DNA of 59,401 nt from Rufibacter sediminis (GCF_014269285.1 NZ_JACOAF010000019.1:1-59401), one strand, 5' to 3'. Shown: positions 14,155 to 22,949, numbered from the stretch's first letter. Program-made: numbers and translations. Notes: generated by a model from the letters alone, not told the origin.

Positions 14155-15228
14155 CTACTGCTTCTTCGCCTTTTTGGAGCGTTTTGTCTTTTTCAGGGCC
14201 ATTTCGTTGTCTTCTAGTTCCTGCCCAAAATCCGGCATACCGTCTTTGGTCCATCTCAGTACCCGGGCGCGGGTATGGCGGTTGGGGTCGTAGAGCGGTT
14301 CGCCTTTGATGTCTTTGTAGTCGCGGGCATGGTAGATCATGATGTCGGTTTTGCCGTCTTCGGCCACAATAAAGCTGTTGTGCCCCGGTCCGAAACGCTT
14401 CAGGCGTTCATTTGTGTAAAAAACCGGCTCGGGTAATTTGTGCCAGGAAGCAGTATCTAATAAATCGGCTCCCTCCTCGGCCCAGAGTAAACCCAGGCAG
14501 TAGTTTGCGTCGGTGGCGCTGGCCGAGAACGTCACGAACACTTTTCCGTTCCGGATCAAAACGGCCGGGGCTTCGTTCACGCGGTGACCTTGAATCTCCC
14601 AGGCAAATTCCGGTTGGGTGATGATCACCTGTTTGTCATCCAGGGTGGTGGGACTCGTCATCCTGGCAATGTACAGGCTGGTGTTCGTCACCTTGTCGGG
14701 TGCTCCGCGGTCCACCCAAATCATGTAGCGCTGGCCTTTGTGCTCAAAAGTGGTGGCATCCAGGGTGAACTGATTGGGTTGGCTGACAATCTCCCCTTCC
14801 TCTTTCCACTCGCCCTGGGTGGGATCTGCCGATGCATTTGACAAGGCGTACTTCCGAATTTTCCATTTGTCTTCCGCCGAGCCAGCCGCAAAGTAGATGT
14901 ACCATTTCCCGTTGATCTGGTGCAGTTCAGGTGCCCAGATGTGGTTGCCCATGGGACCTTTCTCGTGCTTGCGCCACACCACCACCGGCTTTGCCTCTTT
15001 TATGCCATTGATGGTCTTGGAACTCCTGATCTCCAGGCGATCGTACTCCGGCACGGTGGCCACAAAGTAATAGGTGCCATCCGAAGCTTTCCAGACGTGC
15101 GGGTCGGCCCGCTGCAACGCCAGGGGGTTGTTGAATTGGTTTTTCTTTAGTTTCTGCGCATGCACGGCTCCTCCACTCAAAAGGAGCATTACCGCGAAGA
15201 GGAATGTTAAAAGTCTGCTGGCGTTCAT
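14155..15228 (-). CDS. Secreted GH43-family glycoside hydrolase
   Basis: This encodes 357 residues with a signal peptide (1-25, ending GGAVHAQ). The five-bladed propeller signature of glycoside hydrolase family 43 is present: the catalytic base Asp42 in RADPHVW, WAPELH at about 98-103, the pKa-modulating Asp157 in FTLDATTF, and the catalytic acid Glu219 in VNEAPAVL. Most such enzymes are arabinofuranosidases, arabinanases or xylosidases; the exact substrate is inferred only at family level. The C-terminus is a short Lys-rich tail (KKTKRSKKAKKQ). No SusCD or regulator is near, so this is not part of a polysaccharide utilisation locus in this window. Confidence 0.92.
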   Translation of the reverse strand: MNASRLLTFLFAVMLLLSGGAVHAQKLKKNQFNNPLALQRADPHVWKASDGTYYFVATVPEYDRLEIRSSKTINGIKEAKPVVVWRKHEKGPMGNHIWAPELHQINGKWYIYFAAGSAEDKWKIRKYALSNASADPTQGEWKEEGEIVSQPNQFTLDATTFEHKGQRYMIWVDRGAPDKVTNTSLYIARMTSPTTLDDKQVIITQPEFAWEIQGHRVNEAPAVLIRNGKVFVTFSASATDANYCLGLLWAEEGADLLDTASWHKLPEPVFYTNERLKRFGPGHNSFIVAEDGKTDIMIYHARDYKDIKGEPLYDPNRHTRARVLRWTKDGMPDFGQELEDNEMALKKTKRSKKAKKQ

Positions 15229-15673
15229 AAAGCTGGTTAACGTATCTACTATCTAAACTGAAACAGGTGAGTAATCTTGTTTAAAGATAAGCGTAGTTTT
15301 TACATTTATAAACAAAACGATTTGTCATTCCCTCCTTTCTCCCCCGGCAGACGTCTTCTTTTGACATAACTTCCCATTTTGCCGTGGTCCGTTCGATGTG
15401 CGGAGCGGGCAAAGCCGCACACATCCGTACCAAAGCTGCTCTTACCCCTGCCGGAGGCTTCCACTCGCCTCTCCAGTACTCACTTCCACCATCTTTCACT
15501 ATTCAGGAGCCAACCGTGACTTGGGCGAACTATTGAAGATAGACAGCCGCATAGCTTCCGGGCACGTTTTAGGGCAGTTTTCAGAAAAAGAGGCCTAAAG
15601 CATTTTCTCGTTATATTTACCCCCTCCAACGGCTGGGCGCCATTAGCCCGCCTTCCTCCTGAACTCCTTTCCC
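15229..15673. other. Intergenic region, no gene seen
   Basis: This is 445 bases between the divergent GH43 and bestrophin genes. Apart from one dispersed palindrome copy at 15565-15601 I see no structure. Short open frames on both strands lack coding character. Confidence 0.5.
15565..15601. repeat. Dispersed palindrome copy
   Basis: The arms CGTTTTAGGGCAGTTTTC and GAAAAAGAGGCCTAAAGC are imperfect. Confidence 0.65.
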
Positions 15674-16534
15674 ATGGTTAACTACAACCCCAAAGAATGG
15701 TTTATCTTCATCTTTCGGTTTTCACGGTCAGACACCTCCCGGCGGTTGCTGCCGCTTTTGTGTGCCGTGGGGGCTTATGCCGGGCTGGTGGCGTATATTG
15801 AGCTGAACCATCCGCGGCTTTTCAATTCCACTGAGCTGAAAAACGTGGGGCTGATGCACAGTGTGCTGGGTTTTGTGATTTCGTTGCTGCTGGTGTTCCG
15901 GACCAACACGGCCTATGACCGCTGGTGGGAAGGACGTAAAATCTGGGGGAGCCTCACCAACAGTTCCCGCAACCTGGCCCTGAAACTGCAAGCCTGCCTC
16001 CCTGATCCGGAGGACCGCCATTTCTTCCGGAAGACGATTCCCAGCTTCGCCCTGGCCCTGAAAACGTCGCTCCGCCAGAACGAGGATTACCATGACCTGG
16101 ACCCGGTACTGGACCTGAACCCGGCCAAACACATGCCCAACCAGATTGCCTCGGCCATCTTCCGGCGCGTGAACGAGCTGCACGTCTCGGGCGCCATCAG
16201 CACCGGCCAACTCATGATCCTGGACCAGGAAATCAAGGTATTGACTGAGGTGACCGGCGCCAGCGAGCGCATCAAAAACACGCCCATTCCTTTCACCTAC
16301 AGTGTTTTCATCAAGAAATTCATCTTCCTCTACGTCATGACGCTGCCCTTTGGGTGGGCTTACAGCATGGGCTACTTCGTGATTCCGGTGGTCATGCTCA
16401 TTCTGTACGCCATGGCCAGTCTGGAACTGATTGCGGAGGAAATTGAGAACCCGTTCGGGACCGATGACAACGACCTTCCCCTGGACCAGATCTGCCAGAA
16501 CATCAAGAAACACGTGGGGGAATTGCTGGAGTAG
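15674..16534 (+). CDS. Bestrophin-family (RFP-TM) anion channel
   Basis: This encodes 286 residues, the usual size for bacterial bestrophins. The start MVNYNPKEWFIFIFRFSRSDT is followed by a first membrane helix, then LGFVISLLLVFRTNTAYDRWWEGRKIWG (cited in part), a family hallmark, then a long cytoplasmic helical part and a second membrane pair around 210-255 with the highly conserved LPFGWAYSMGYFVIPVV and ELIAEEIENPFGTDDNDLPLD. Bacterial members form pentameric chloride or other ion channels in the inner membrane. It is monocistronic and is followed by a strong bidirectional terminator shared with the leftward Panacea locus. Confidence 0.94.
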   Translation: MVNYNPKEWFIFIFRFSRSDTSRRLLPLLCAVGAYAGLVAYIELNHPRLFNSTELKNVGLMHSVLGFVISLLLVFRTNTAYDRWWEGRKIWGSLTNSSRNLALKLQACLPDPEDRHFFRKTIPSFALALKTSLRQNEDYHDLDPVLDLNPAKHMPNQIASAIFRRVNELHVSGAISTGQLMILDQEIKVLTEVTGASERIKNTPIPFTYSVFIKKFIFLYVMTLPFGWAYSMGYFVIPVVMLILYAMASLELIAEEIENPFGTDDNDLPLDQICQNIKKHVGELLE

Positions 16535-16548
16535 TACATCCGCTCATT

Positions 16549-16586
16549 CCGTTTTACGCCTGAAATTGCGAAAAGAGCCGTAAAAC
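16549..16586. repeat. Dispersed palindrome copy (degenerate)
   Basis: CCGTTTTACGCCTGAAATTG and CGAAAAGAGCCGTAAAAC keep the outer complement but not the inner one. Confidence 0.5.
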
Positions 16587-16601
16587 AAGAAGGATAAAAA
16601 A

Positions 16602-16644
16602 GGCCTCGGGCATAAAAACCATTGCAGTTTTTATGTCCGAGGCC
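16602..16644. terminator. Bidirectional terminator
   Basis: The 18-base arms GGCCTCGGGCATAAAAAC and GTTTTTATGTCCGAGGCC (one G-T wobble) are followed by T-runs on both strands. It lies between the convergent bestrophin gene and the small membrane protein gene. Confidence 0.9.
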
Positions 16645-16667
16645 CTTTTACGTTGGTGACCTCTGCT

Positions 16668-17060
16668 TTATTGAGGACCCGCTTTGGGATCTATGTTCTT
16701 GGTCAGGTAACGGGTGAGCAAACTGCCTACGGCCCCAGATCCGGCGTATTTGGCCAGGTTGTCCAGCAGGTCTACCTGTTCTTTGGTCAGCCACTTCCAG
16801 TCTTCGGCGGCAATCAGGTGGAAACCCCTCACCCCTAGGCAGATGGCAATGATGATACCCGCCATGATGATGTTGGCCTGAATGGCCCAGTGGATGATGG
16901 TTCGGGCACCCTGCTCGCGCTGGTGCTCCCTCTTGCGCCGGTCGCTGGCAAACCATTCATCTTCTTCTCTGGCCTTGCGTAACGCTGCTTGCGGGGGTGG
17001 CGAGGCTCTGATGGCCCCCAGGTCAAGGGAAGGAGGAGAACTAGGCTGATTGGGCTGCAT
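16668..17060 (-). CDS. Small membrane protein, candidate toxin partner of Panacea protein
   Basis: This encodes 130 residues. A charged N-terminus (RKAREEDEWFASDRRKREHQ) leads to one strong membrane helix, IIMAGIIIAICLGVRGFHLI, at about 64-83, perhaps with a second weak amphipathic region (YAGSGAVGSLLTRYL, about 108-122). I do not recognise the family. Its ATG (17058-17060) lies inside the 3' end of the upstream Panacea-domain gene, a 20-base overlap in another frame, so the two are translationally coupled. Panacea-domain antitoxins are known to pair with varied toxins, including small membrane-acting ones. A toxin role here is inference. Confidence 0.68.
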   Translation of the reverse strand: MQPNQPSSPPSLDLGAIRASPPPQAALRKAREEDEWFASDRRKREHQREQGARTIIHWAIQANIIMAGIIIAICLGVRGFHLIAAEDWKWLTKEQVDLLDNLAKYAGSGAVGSLLTRYLTKNIDPKAGPQ

Positions 17061-17538
17061 GGGGGGCGTTCACTAACTTCTGGTAATAGTCTTTGATGAC
17101 ATCATTGGGGATGATCACGTTGTTGCTGTGTTTTCCCTGGGTATCCCAGACCTGTTTCCAGGGGGTATGGTCCTGATGCGTCATGGCTGATAAGTCAATG
17201 CCGGTGAACTTCCCGTAGACCTCCCAGATCTTGTCCAGAAACGGTACCAGGGAAGCATCGGCGAGGGGAACCGCGGCCGTTTCACTTGCATTGAACCCGG
17301 TGGCCATCTGCCGGATGGAATCGCCCCCGAAATCCTTGAAACTGTAGTACACCGACGGCACCACTGGGCCATATTTCCAGGCTTCGATGGGCTCGGTGAG
17401 GAGTGGTTCGCCGGCCAGGCCCAGATACCACCCGTGCGCGATGTACACCAGCTTCACCAGCTTCATATTGGTAACGGGTTCGCCGGTGTCAAAAGACTTC
17501 TTGATAAAGTAGTTGGCAATGGCGAGGGCATTTTCCAT
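17041..17538 (-). CDS. Panacea-domain (DUF4065, SocA-like) protein, candidate antitoxin
   Basis: This encodes 165 residues from ATG 17538; an upstream TTG at 17565 would add nine. The Panacea/DUF4065 signature is complete: NALAIANYFIKKS, then MKLVKLVYIAHGWYLGLAGEPLL, then IEAWKYGPVVPSVYYSFKDFG (each cited in part). Proteins of this family include the ClpXP adaptor-antitoxin SocA and the PanA antitoxins that neutralise unrelated toxins. It is the first gene of a two-gene unit with the overlapping small membrane protein. The promoter should lie in 17566-17790, where I see no palindrome that would be an obvious operator. Confidence 0.88.
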   Translation of the reverse strand: MENALAIANYFIKKSFDTGEPVTNMKLVKLVYIAHGWYLGLAGEPLLTEPIEAWKYGPVVPSVYYSFKDFGGDSIRQMATGFNASETAAVPLADASLVPFLDKIWEVYGKFTGIDLSAMTHQDHTPWKQVWDTQGKHSNNVIIPNDVIKDYYQKLVNAPHAAQSA

Positions 17539-17734
17539 GAGATGATGATAACGTATGCTTTCCAATTCAACAACCGGCTATACAAACCAGCTGGTCAAAC
17601 ACTTTTACAAAAATATAACAAAATCGCAGGGAAAACAAAGCCTGCCGCAGCGTTTATCGCCTGAAAAGCAGAAAGATAGCCTAAACCAATTTCCGCCTGC
17701 GGATGATGGAAACCAGACTTACTAAAAAGCAAAA

Positions 17735-17761
17735 AGCCTGCGCTCAGGAAAGGCACAGGCT
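17735..17761 (-). terminator. Terminator of the GAF-domain gene
   Basis: On the minus strand AGCCTGTGCC pairs imperfectly with GCGCAGGCT and is followed by a T-run. Confidence 0.65.
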
Positions 17762-17790
17762 AGTAAAATCCATCAGGGAGAAAGGCGCGC

Positions 17791-18327
17791 TTAATTCAAC
17801 GCCTGCACGTAGAGGCGGCACTTCCAGAGATCCAGTTCGTCCATCACCAGTTTGGCCATGTACTCCAGGGTAAGCTGGTCATCAGCGGAAAAGGTTCTGG
17901 GCGCTTTGTCCACGATGCACACCGAGCCCAGGTGGAAGCCGTCATAGGTGGTGATGGGAACTGCCGCGTAAAAGCGCAGCCCAAACTCCCCTGCCACCAA
18001 CGGATTGGTCAGCAGACAAGGCTCCAGAAGCGTATCCTCAAAAACGGTGGCCTCGGGCCGCAAGATGGCCAGAGAACACAGACTCACGCCTCGGTCTACC
18101 TCAGAGACTCCTTCCATGCCCACATTCCCTTTGAACCACACCCTTTCAGCATCTACAAACGAAACCAGGGCGATGGGCACCTTGAACACGTGGGCCGCCA
18201 ACTCCGCGATGTGCTTGAAAGGTCCTTCGGTCTCGGTGTCTAAAATATGGTAATTATGCAGCTTCTGGATCCGTTCCGCATCATTCTCAGGGATGATCTC
18301 CACCCCAAATGTATTCTTCATTCCCAT
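17791..18327 (-). CDS. GAF-domain sensory protein
   Basis: This encodes 178 residues consisting almost entirely of one GAF domain: ENDAERIQKLHNYHILDTE, then FKVPIALVSFVDAERVWFKGNVG, the CSLAILRPEATVFEDTL stretch, and FYAAVPITTYDGFHLGSVCIVDKAPRTFS (cited in part), all typical of the free-standing GAF proteins related to the N-termini of phytochrome-like and diguanylate cyclase sensors. No output domain is attached, so it may act through a partner, or bind a nucleotide or other small ligand in the cytoplasm. It is monocistronic. Confidence 0.9.
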   Translation of the reverse strand: MGMKNTFGVEIIPENDAERIQKLHNYHILDTETEGPFKHIAELAAHVFKVPIALVSFVDAERVWFKGNVGMEGVSEVDRGVSLCSLAILRPEATVFEDTLLEPCLLTNPLVAGEFGLRFYAAVPITTYDGFHLGSVCIVDKAPRTFSADDQLTLEYMAKLVMDELDLWKCRLYVQALN

Positions 18328-18531
18328 GTACTCTCACGCTTTGATCTTCGCTCATGACGAGCAGATGCAGACTGTACGTGCGCTTTTCCGCAAGGTTAAA
18401 TGAAATTTTAAATATTTCATCGGAATAATTACAAGTAACTCTCCTCCAAGAGTCTGCTAAATATTCAAAAATAGCTATACTAGCCCATCCCTGATCTGAA
18501 AACCTGATGAAGCGATTGAAACACAGGCGAT

Positions 18532-18570
18532 CTGTTTTAAGCCTCTTTTCTCAAAAACACCCCAGAAACA
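18532..18570. repeat. Dispersed palindrome copy (degenerate)
   Basis: CTGTTTTAAGCCTCTTTTC and TCAAAAACACCCCAGAAACA keep the family layout with several mismatches. Confidence 0.5.
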
Positions 18571-18587
18571 AATTCCGCAAAAACGAA

Positions 18588-18616
18588 GAGAGGAGCCGGT
18601 TTGGTGGGCTCCTCTC
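18588..18616. terminator. Terminator of the YceI-family gene
   Basis: The arms GAGAGGAGCC and GGCTCCTCTC form a 10-base perfect stem with T-rich sequence on either side. Confidence 0.8.
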
Positions 18617-18641
18617 TTTTTAGGGGGACTGGCGGCAGAAC

Positions 18642-19178
18642 TTAGGCCTGCTTCACCAGCTGGATTTCGGCATTCAACCGGATGTCATCGCTCACCACCA
18701 CGCTGCCTGCTTCGGTCACTGCGTTCCAGGTCAGCCCGAACTCTTTGCGGCTGATCTTGCCGGTGATGGTGAAGCCCGCCTTGGTCTGGCCGTACGGATC
18801 TACCACAATACCGCCGAACTCAACGTCTACGGTGACCGGTTTGGTAGTGCCTTTGATGGTGAGGTCGCCGTGCAGTTTGGCAGAGTCTCCGCCGGTTTGC
18901 TCGTAGCGGTTGCCCACGAACCGAATCTCACCGTGGGTATCGGTGTCAAAGAAATCGGCTGATTTCAGGTGGGTGTCACGCTGCTCGTTGTTGGTGCTGA
19001 TGGAGTTGACATCGGCGGTGAACACCAGCTGCGAAGCCGTACTGAAGTCATCGTTCTCGGTTTCCACCTCCACGTTGAAGGTCTGGAAATAGCCAGTCAC
19101 GGTGGTGATCATCAAGTGCTTCACCTTGAACTGTACTTCACTGTGCATGGGGTCCAGAGACCATTTGGTTGTTGCCAT
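18642..19178 (-). CDS. YceI-family lipid-binding-like protein
   Basis: This encodes 178 residues from ATG 19178. The YceI lipocalin-like beta-barrel pattern is clear: WSLDPMHSEVQFKVKHLMITTVTGYFQTF at the start (cited in part), then FDTDTHGEIRFVGNRYEQ, LHGDLTIKGTTKPVTVDVEF, and GKISRKEFGLTWN near the end. Members bind polyisoprenoid or other lipids. No signal peptide is present from this start, so a cytoplasmic location is likely; an upstream in-frame extension (to 19244) lacks a signal as well and is less plausible. Confidence 0.92.
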   Translation of the reverse strand: MATTKWSLDPMHSEVQFKVKHLMITTVTGYFQTFNVEVETENDDFSTASQLVFTADVNSISTNNEQRDTHLKSADFFDTDTHGEIRFVGNRYEQTGGDSAKLHGDLTIKGTTKPVTVDVEFGGIVVDPYGQTKAGFTITGKISRKEFGLTWNAVTEAGSVVVSDDIRLNAEIQLVKQA

Positions 19179-19305
19179 AGTAGTTATCTTTAAATGTTTC
19201 CCCGCCCGGAATGGCCGTGAGGGCACTTGCCTCCTTGATTCCAAGGCTTAAATCAGTGTATCTACATAGATATGTATTCTATCCTTCAAATCAAAATGTT
19301 ACCTA

Positions 19306-19343
19306 CGTTTTGGGGGTGTTTTCCAGAAAACACCCCCAAAACG
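19306..19343. repeat. Dispersed palindrome copy (perfect stem)
   Basis: The 17-base arms CGTTTTGGGGGTGTTTT and AAAACACCCCCAAAACG are exactly complementary around CCAG. The inner arm sequence differs from other copies on both sides, a sign of compensatory change. Confidence 0.9.
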
Positions 19344-19400
19344 CTAAGAACGGGCCTTGAGCAAAGCTTACGCCTTGGCAGCGAAGCCCAACCAATTCCC

Positions 19401-21560
19401 TTAGCTTACCTGCTCTGCTTTGAGTTGGGTGGTAAGCTTGGTGATGTCCGTGGAGACTTTCCGGATAAACTCCAGTTGTTCTTTCAGCAGCAGCTCGTCT
19501 GACGTGAGGGAGGTTTTCTCCGGCACCTCGGCCTCGGTGGGTTGCCCCAGGTGCTCGGGCACTTTGAACGCCGGGTCAAGGTTCTGCAAGGCCTCCGTGA
19601 GGGAGAACAGCGCGCGCCGCATGGACCGGAGCAGGCTTTTGGGGTGACAGACCGGTTCGCGCTGCGTCTGCGTGGAGACGATGGTGGCGATGTAGGAAGA
19701 CAGAATGTGGTTGAGCACCACAAACTGGTAGATCTCCTGCCGGTGGCGCTGCTTGCTTTTGGGCTCGCCGGCCATGCGCTGAAACGCCGCCGACAGGTTG
19801 GCCGCGTTCACGTACACCTCTTTGCGGGCCAGTTTGTACTGCATCTCGGCCACCGCTTTGCCGGCCAGCCCATCGGCTAACACCTGCAGGTAATTCAGGT
19901 TGGCCTGCACCATGTTTTTCAGTAATCGGCCTACTTGCTTGGACTCCCAGTTGGGGAACACAAAGTACGTGGCCGCAAACGCGATGGCGCAGCCCACCAG
20001 CGTATCCACCACCCGTTCCTGCACAATGGTGAGCCCGCCGCCGCCCAGAAAACTGAACAGAATGAGCATGAAGGGCGTCATCAGAATCACGCTCAACACG
20101 TAATTAATGCGCTGCACGCTGTAGAAGCTGGTCATGAACACCAGCATGAAAAAGAACTGCAGCGTATGGTCCTCCACCAGGTACAGCACCAGCAAACCCA
20201 GCGCCCCGCCCACCACCGTGCCAATGACCCGCTCCTTGTTGCGCTGCTTGGTGAGGCTGAAGGCCGGTTTGAGCAGGAAAATGACGGTGAGCAGCACCCA
20301 GTAACTGTGCTGCCCGTACGGGAACAGCTTGGTGAGAATGTAGGCAAACAGCGCCACCAACGCCACCCTGAACGAGAAACGGAACACCGAAGACTCCATG
20401 GTCAGGTTGCTCAGGAACAGCTTGGGGTCCAGGGTCTGGTGCGAGATGAAAGGCGAGAACTCCAGTTGCCGGGCCTTTTGCCGCACATCGGGCTGGTCAG
20501 AGGTGAAGTACGACCGGATGTCTGAAAGCCGCTGCGCGATGGACCGCACATTCACGAAGATCTTTTTCAGGGCCAGGTGACCCGTGGGCCCTTCCCGCTC
20601 CTCCAGCGCATCGATGCGGGTTTTCAGCTGGTCCAGTTTTCCGGTGACATCCACCCGGTTGCGGTGCGGCTGGTTCGCCTGAATGGCAAACCCGATGTTA
20701 TCCAGTTCATCGGCCAGGGCCATGATGGTAGCGGCAAACTGGGGCAAGATGCCGGTAGGCCCGTATTTCTCCCGGATGCTGGCGTAATCATAATGGATGG
20801 CGGTCACCTGCTCGTACAGATCCACCATGTCTACAAAGGTCATCACCAGCGTGTGCCCCCGGTTGGTGGATTCCTTCATCATTTGGCGGCTTTTGAAGAG
20901 CAGCTCGCGCAGAGCGTCCTGCTTGTCACTCACCAGCACCTGCTGCGCGATCACCTGCCGGTAGCCCTCCTCCAGATTGGCCTGGGGCTGGTAGAAAGAG
21001 GCTTTGATCCGGATGAACTTGGCCACTTCCCGGAGGCACTCGCCCAGGGCCTGCTGGGCCGGGCGGTACGGCATGAACGTATTGGACAGCAAACTCAGCA
21101 CCAGGTACCAGCCGCCGCCCGCCATCACCAGCCCGCTGTAAAGCAGCACCTCGCGCGGCTCCATGGGTCGGTCCATGGTCAAGACCAGCACCATCAGCCC
21201 GGCCAAGCCAATGAACGAGGCCCGCATGCCGTAGACCAGCAGCATGGACAGCACAAAGCAGGAAACCAGAATGGCCAAACCCATGGTGACCACGTGCATG
21301 CGCGCAAACCCCGTGACCAACGCCATCAAAGTACATACCCCGATGCACAGCAGCATGCCGTTGCGCTTATGGCGCTCGGGGCCCGGCGAATCGGCGAGGC
21401 TTACCCCGATGGCGCCCAGTGACATGGTGACGCCCAGCTCAAAGTGCCCCAGTTGCGAAAACACCAGCGAAGGGATGAGCGCCGCCACGGTGGTGCGGAT
21501 GCCGTCATAGAAGTTCTGGCTGTAGAAAAAGTATTGAAGCTCCCGGACTTTCCTGTTCAT
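19401..21560 (-). CDS. FUSC-family (YccS/YhfK-like) inner-membrane protein
   Basis: This encodes 719 residues. It has the duplicated layout of FUSC-type transporters: an N-terminal membrane domain of about five to six helices (about 20-165) with FSQLGHFELGVTMSLGAIGVSLADSPGPERHKRNGML (cited in part), a long cytoplasmic helical linker (about 170-390), a second membrane domain (about 395-520) containing PYGQHSYWVLLTVIFLLKPAFSLTKQR (cited in part), the YccS hallmark, and a cytoplasmic C-terminal tail. Members are related to aromatic acid efflux proteins; the substrate here is unknown. It is monocistronic and transcribed leftward, with a strong palindrome at each end of the gene (19306 and 21620). 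Confidence 0.93.
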   Translation of the reverse strand: MNRKVRELQYFFYSQNFYDGIRTTVAALIPSLVFSQLGHFELGVTMSLGAIGVSLADSPGPERHKRNGMLLCIGVCTLMALVTGFARMHVVTMGLAILVSCFVLSMLLVYGMRASFIGLAGLMVLVLTMDRPMEPREVLLYSGLVMAGGGWYLVLSLLSNTFMPYRPAQQALGECLREVAKFIRIKASFYQPQANLEEGYRQVIAQQVLVSDKQDALRELLFKSRQMMKESTNRGHTLVMTFVDMVDLYEQVTAIHYDYASIREKYGPTGILPQFAATIMALADELDNIGFAIQANQPHRNRVDVTGKLDQLKTRIDALEEREGPTGHLALKKIFVNVRSIAQRLSDIRSYFTSDQPDVRQKARQLEFSPFISHQTLDPKLFLSNLTMESSVFRFSFRVALVALFAYILTKLFPYGQHSYWVLLTVIFLLKPAFSLTKQRNKERVIGTVVGGALGLLVLYLVEDHTLQFFFMLVFMTSFYSVQRINYVLSVILMTPFMLILFSFLGGGGLTIVQERVVDTLVGCAIAFAATYFVFPNWESKQVGRLLKNMVQANLNYLQVLADGLAGKAVAEMQYKLARKEVYVNAANLSAAFQRMAGEPKSKQRHRQEIYQFVVLNHILSSYIATIVSTQTQREPVCHPKSLLRSMRRALFSLTEALQNLDPAFKVPEHLGQPTEAEVPEKTSLTSDELLLKEQLEFIRKVSTDITKLTTQLKAEQVS

Positions 21561-21619
21561 TCCCTGATATACCTATTTTTTTCGTGCGATTCCTGATGGG
21601 CCATCTACGGCTCTTCCTT

Positions 21620-21658
21620 CGGTTTAGGGCCTGTTTTCAGAAAACAGGCCCTAAACCG
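21620..21658. repeat. Dispersed palindrome copy (perfect stem)
   Basis: The 18-base arms CGGTTTAGGGCCTGTTTT and AAAACAGGCCCTAAACCG are exactly complementary around CAG. It lies between divergent genes, so it is not a terminator of either. Confidence 0.92.
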
Positions 21659-21784
21659 GTTTCTCAGGATTGGCTTTTCTACTAACGGGAATGTGCTAAG
21701 GCAGGATATAGCAAGTCACCCTAGAGGTGTTTTCTCCCGTTTCGATTTCGTTCAAAGCCCACGTCCTGAGCAGTTTCCGGGGAG

Positions 21785-21823
21785 GCGTTTTGCGCTTGTT
21801 TTAAGGAAAGCAGACCTAAAACG
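21785..21823. repeat. Dispersed palindrome copy
   Basis: The arms are GCGTTTTGCGCTTGTTTTAA and GGAAAGCAGACCTAAAACG, imperfect. It ends 24 bases before the ypdA start. Confidence 0.6.
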
Positions 21824-21846
21824 GCGCGCTTTCGTAGATTTGCAGC

Positions 21847-22830
21847 ATGCGTACTTCTTCAGAACTGGACATTGTGATCATCGGGGCGGGGCCCATTGGG
21901 TTATCCTGCGGCATTGAAGCCCAACAGGCAGGCCTAAGTTATGTGATTCTTGACAAAGGCGCGCTGGTCAACTCTTTGTATAACTACCCGGTCACCATGT
22001 CGTTTTTCTCCACCTCTGAGAAGCTGGAGATTGGTGGCGTTCCCTTTATCTCTGACAACCCCAAACCCCGCCGGAACGAGGCGCTGGAATATTACCGGCG
22101 GGTCACGCTCAAGTTCCAGCTGAACCTGCGGCTGTTTGAGGAGGTGCTCCAGGTGCAGAAATCCGGGGAAGGGTTTGAGGTGCAAACCAGCAAGGAGACG
22201 TACCGCGCCCGCAAGGTGATCATTTCCACCGGGTTCTATGACCTGCCCGCCACCATGGACGTACCCGGCGAGGACCTGCCGCACGTGACCCACTACTACA
22301 AAGACCCGCATTACTACGCCCTGCAGAAAGTGGTGGTGGTGGGCGCGAGCAACTCGTCTGTGGATGCCGCCCTGGAGACCTACCGCAAAGGAGCCGAGGT
22401 GACAATGGTGGTGCGTGGGCCCGAGATTGGCCGCCGGGTGAAATACTGGGTTCGGCCGGATGTGGAGAATCGCATCAAGGAAGGCAGCATCAAAGCGCAT
22501 TTCAACTCGTCCATCACGGCCATCCGCCCCGGCGAGGTAGATATTATAACCCCCGAGGGTCCGCTCACGCTGGCCAATGATTTTGTGTTGGCGCTCACCG
22601 GCTACAAACCCAATTTTGAGCTGCTCCGGAAGTTTGGCGTGCAGCTCTCCCCTGACGAGAAACTCTACCCGCAGCACAACCCTGAGACCATGGAAACGAA
22701 CCAGCCGGGCCTGTACCTGGCGGGCGTGGTCTGCGGCGGCATGGACACCCACCTCTGGTTCATTGAAAACTCCCGCGACCACGCCGGAAAAATCATCCAG
22801 CACATTCTGGCGCAGGACCGCGCTTCTTAG
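21847..22830 (+). CDS. ypdA: YpdA-family putative bacillithiol disulfide reductase
   Basis: This encodes 327 residues with two nucleotide-binding motifs: IIGAGPIGLSCGIEAQQAG (about 11-29) for FAD and VVVVGASNSSVDAALE (about 161-176) for NADPH. The YpdA-specific early segment LVNSLYNYPVTMSFFSTSEKLEIGGVPF (cited in part) follows the FAD motif. No CxxC redox pair typical of thioredoxin reductase is present, which fits YpdA, an enzyme that recycles oxidised bacillithiol in the cytoplasm. Bacillithiol use is known in several Bacteroidota. It is monocistronic and divergent from the FUSC gene. Confidence 0.92.
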   Translation: MRTSSELDIVIIGAGPIGLSCGIEAQQAGLSYVILDKGALVNSLYNYPVTMSFFSTSEKLEIGGVPFISDNPKPRRNEALEYYRRVTLKFQLNLRLFEEVLQVQKSGEGFEVQTSKETYRARKVIISTGFYDLPATMDVPGEDLPHVTHYYKDPHYYALQKVVVVGASNSSVDAALETYRKGAEVTMVVRGPEIGRRVKYWVRPDVENRIKEGSIKAHFNSSITAIRPGEVDIITPEGPLTLANDFVLALTGYKPNFELLRKFGVQLSPDEKLYPQHNPETMETNQPGLYLAGVVCGGMDTHLWFIENSRDHAGKIIQHILAQDRAS

Positions 22831-22836
22831 CTCCCT

Positions 22837-22875
22837 CCGTTTAAAGCTTGTTTTCCGAAAACGGGCCCTAAACGG
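22837..22875. repeat. Dispersed palindrome copy
   Basis: The arms CCGTTTAAAGCTTGTTTTC and GAAAACGGGCCCTAAACGG are nearly complementary. It lies 7 bases after the ypdA stop. Confidence 0.75.
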
Positions 22876-22949
22876 CTCGGGCACCCACCGCACACACCAG
22901 AAGCAATTGGTAGTAAGGCTCTTGTTACAACATCAGGCGTGATCGCTTG

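Larger units (their letters stand above)
18328..18641. other. Intergenic region, no gene seen
   Basis: This is 314 bases. It holds a degenerate dispersed palindrome (18532-18570) and the terminator of the YceI gene (18588-18616). An AT-rich stretch near 18400-18440 probably carries the GAF gene promoter. Confidence 0.5.

Noticed and set aside
15728..16513. Long frame opposite the bestrophin gene.
   Set aside because: Antisense shadow of a well-supported gene; no start region or domain.
19935..21422. Long plus-strand frames (19935-20525 and 20577-21422) opposite the FUSC gene.
   Set aside because: Gln/His-rich shadow translations of a conserved membrane protein gene.
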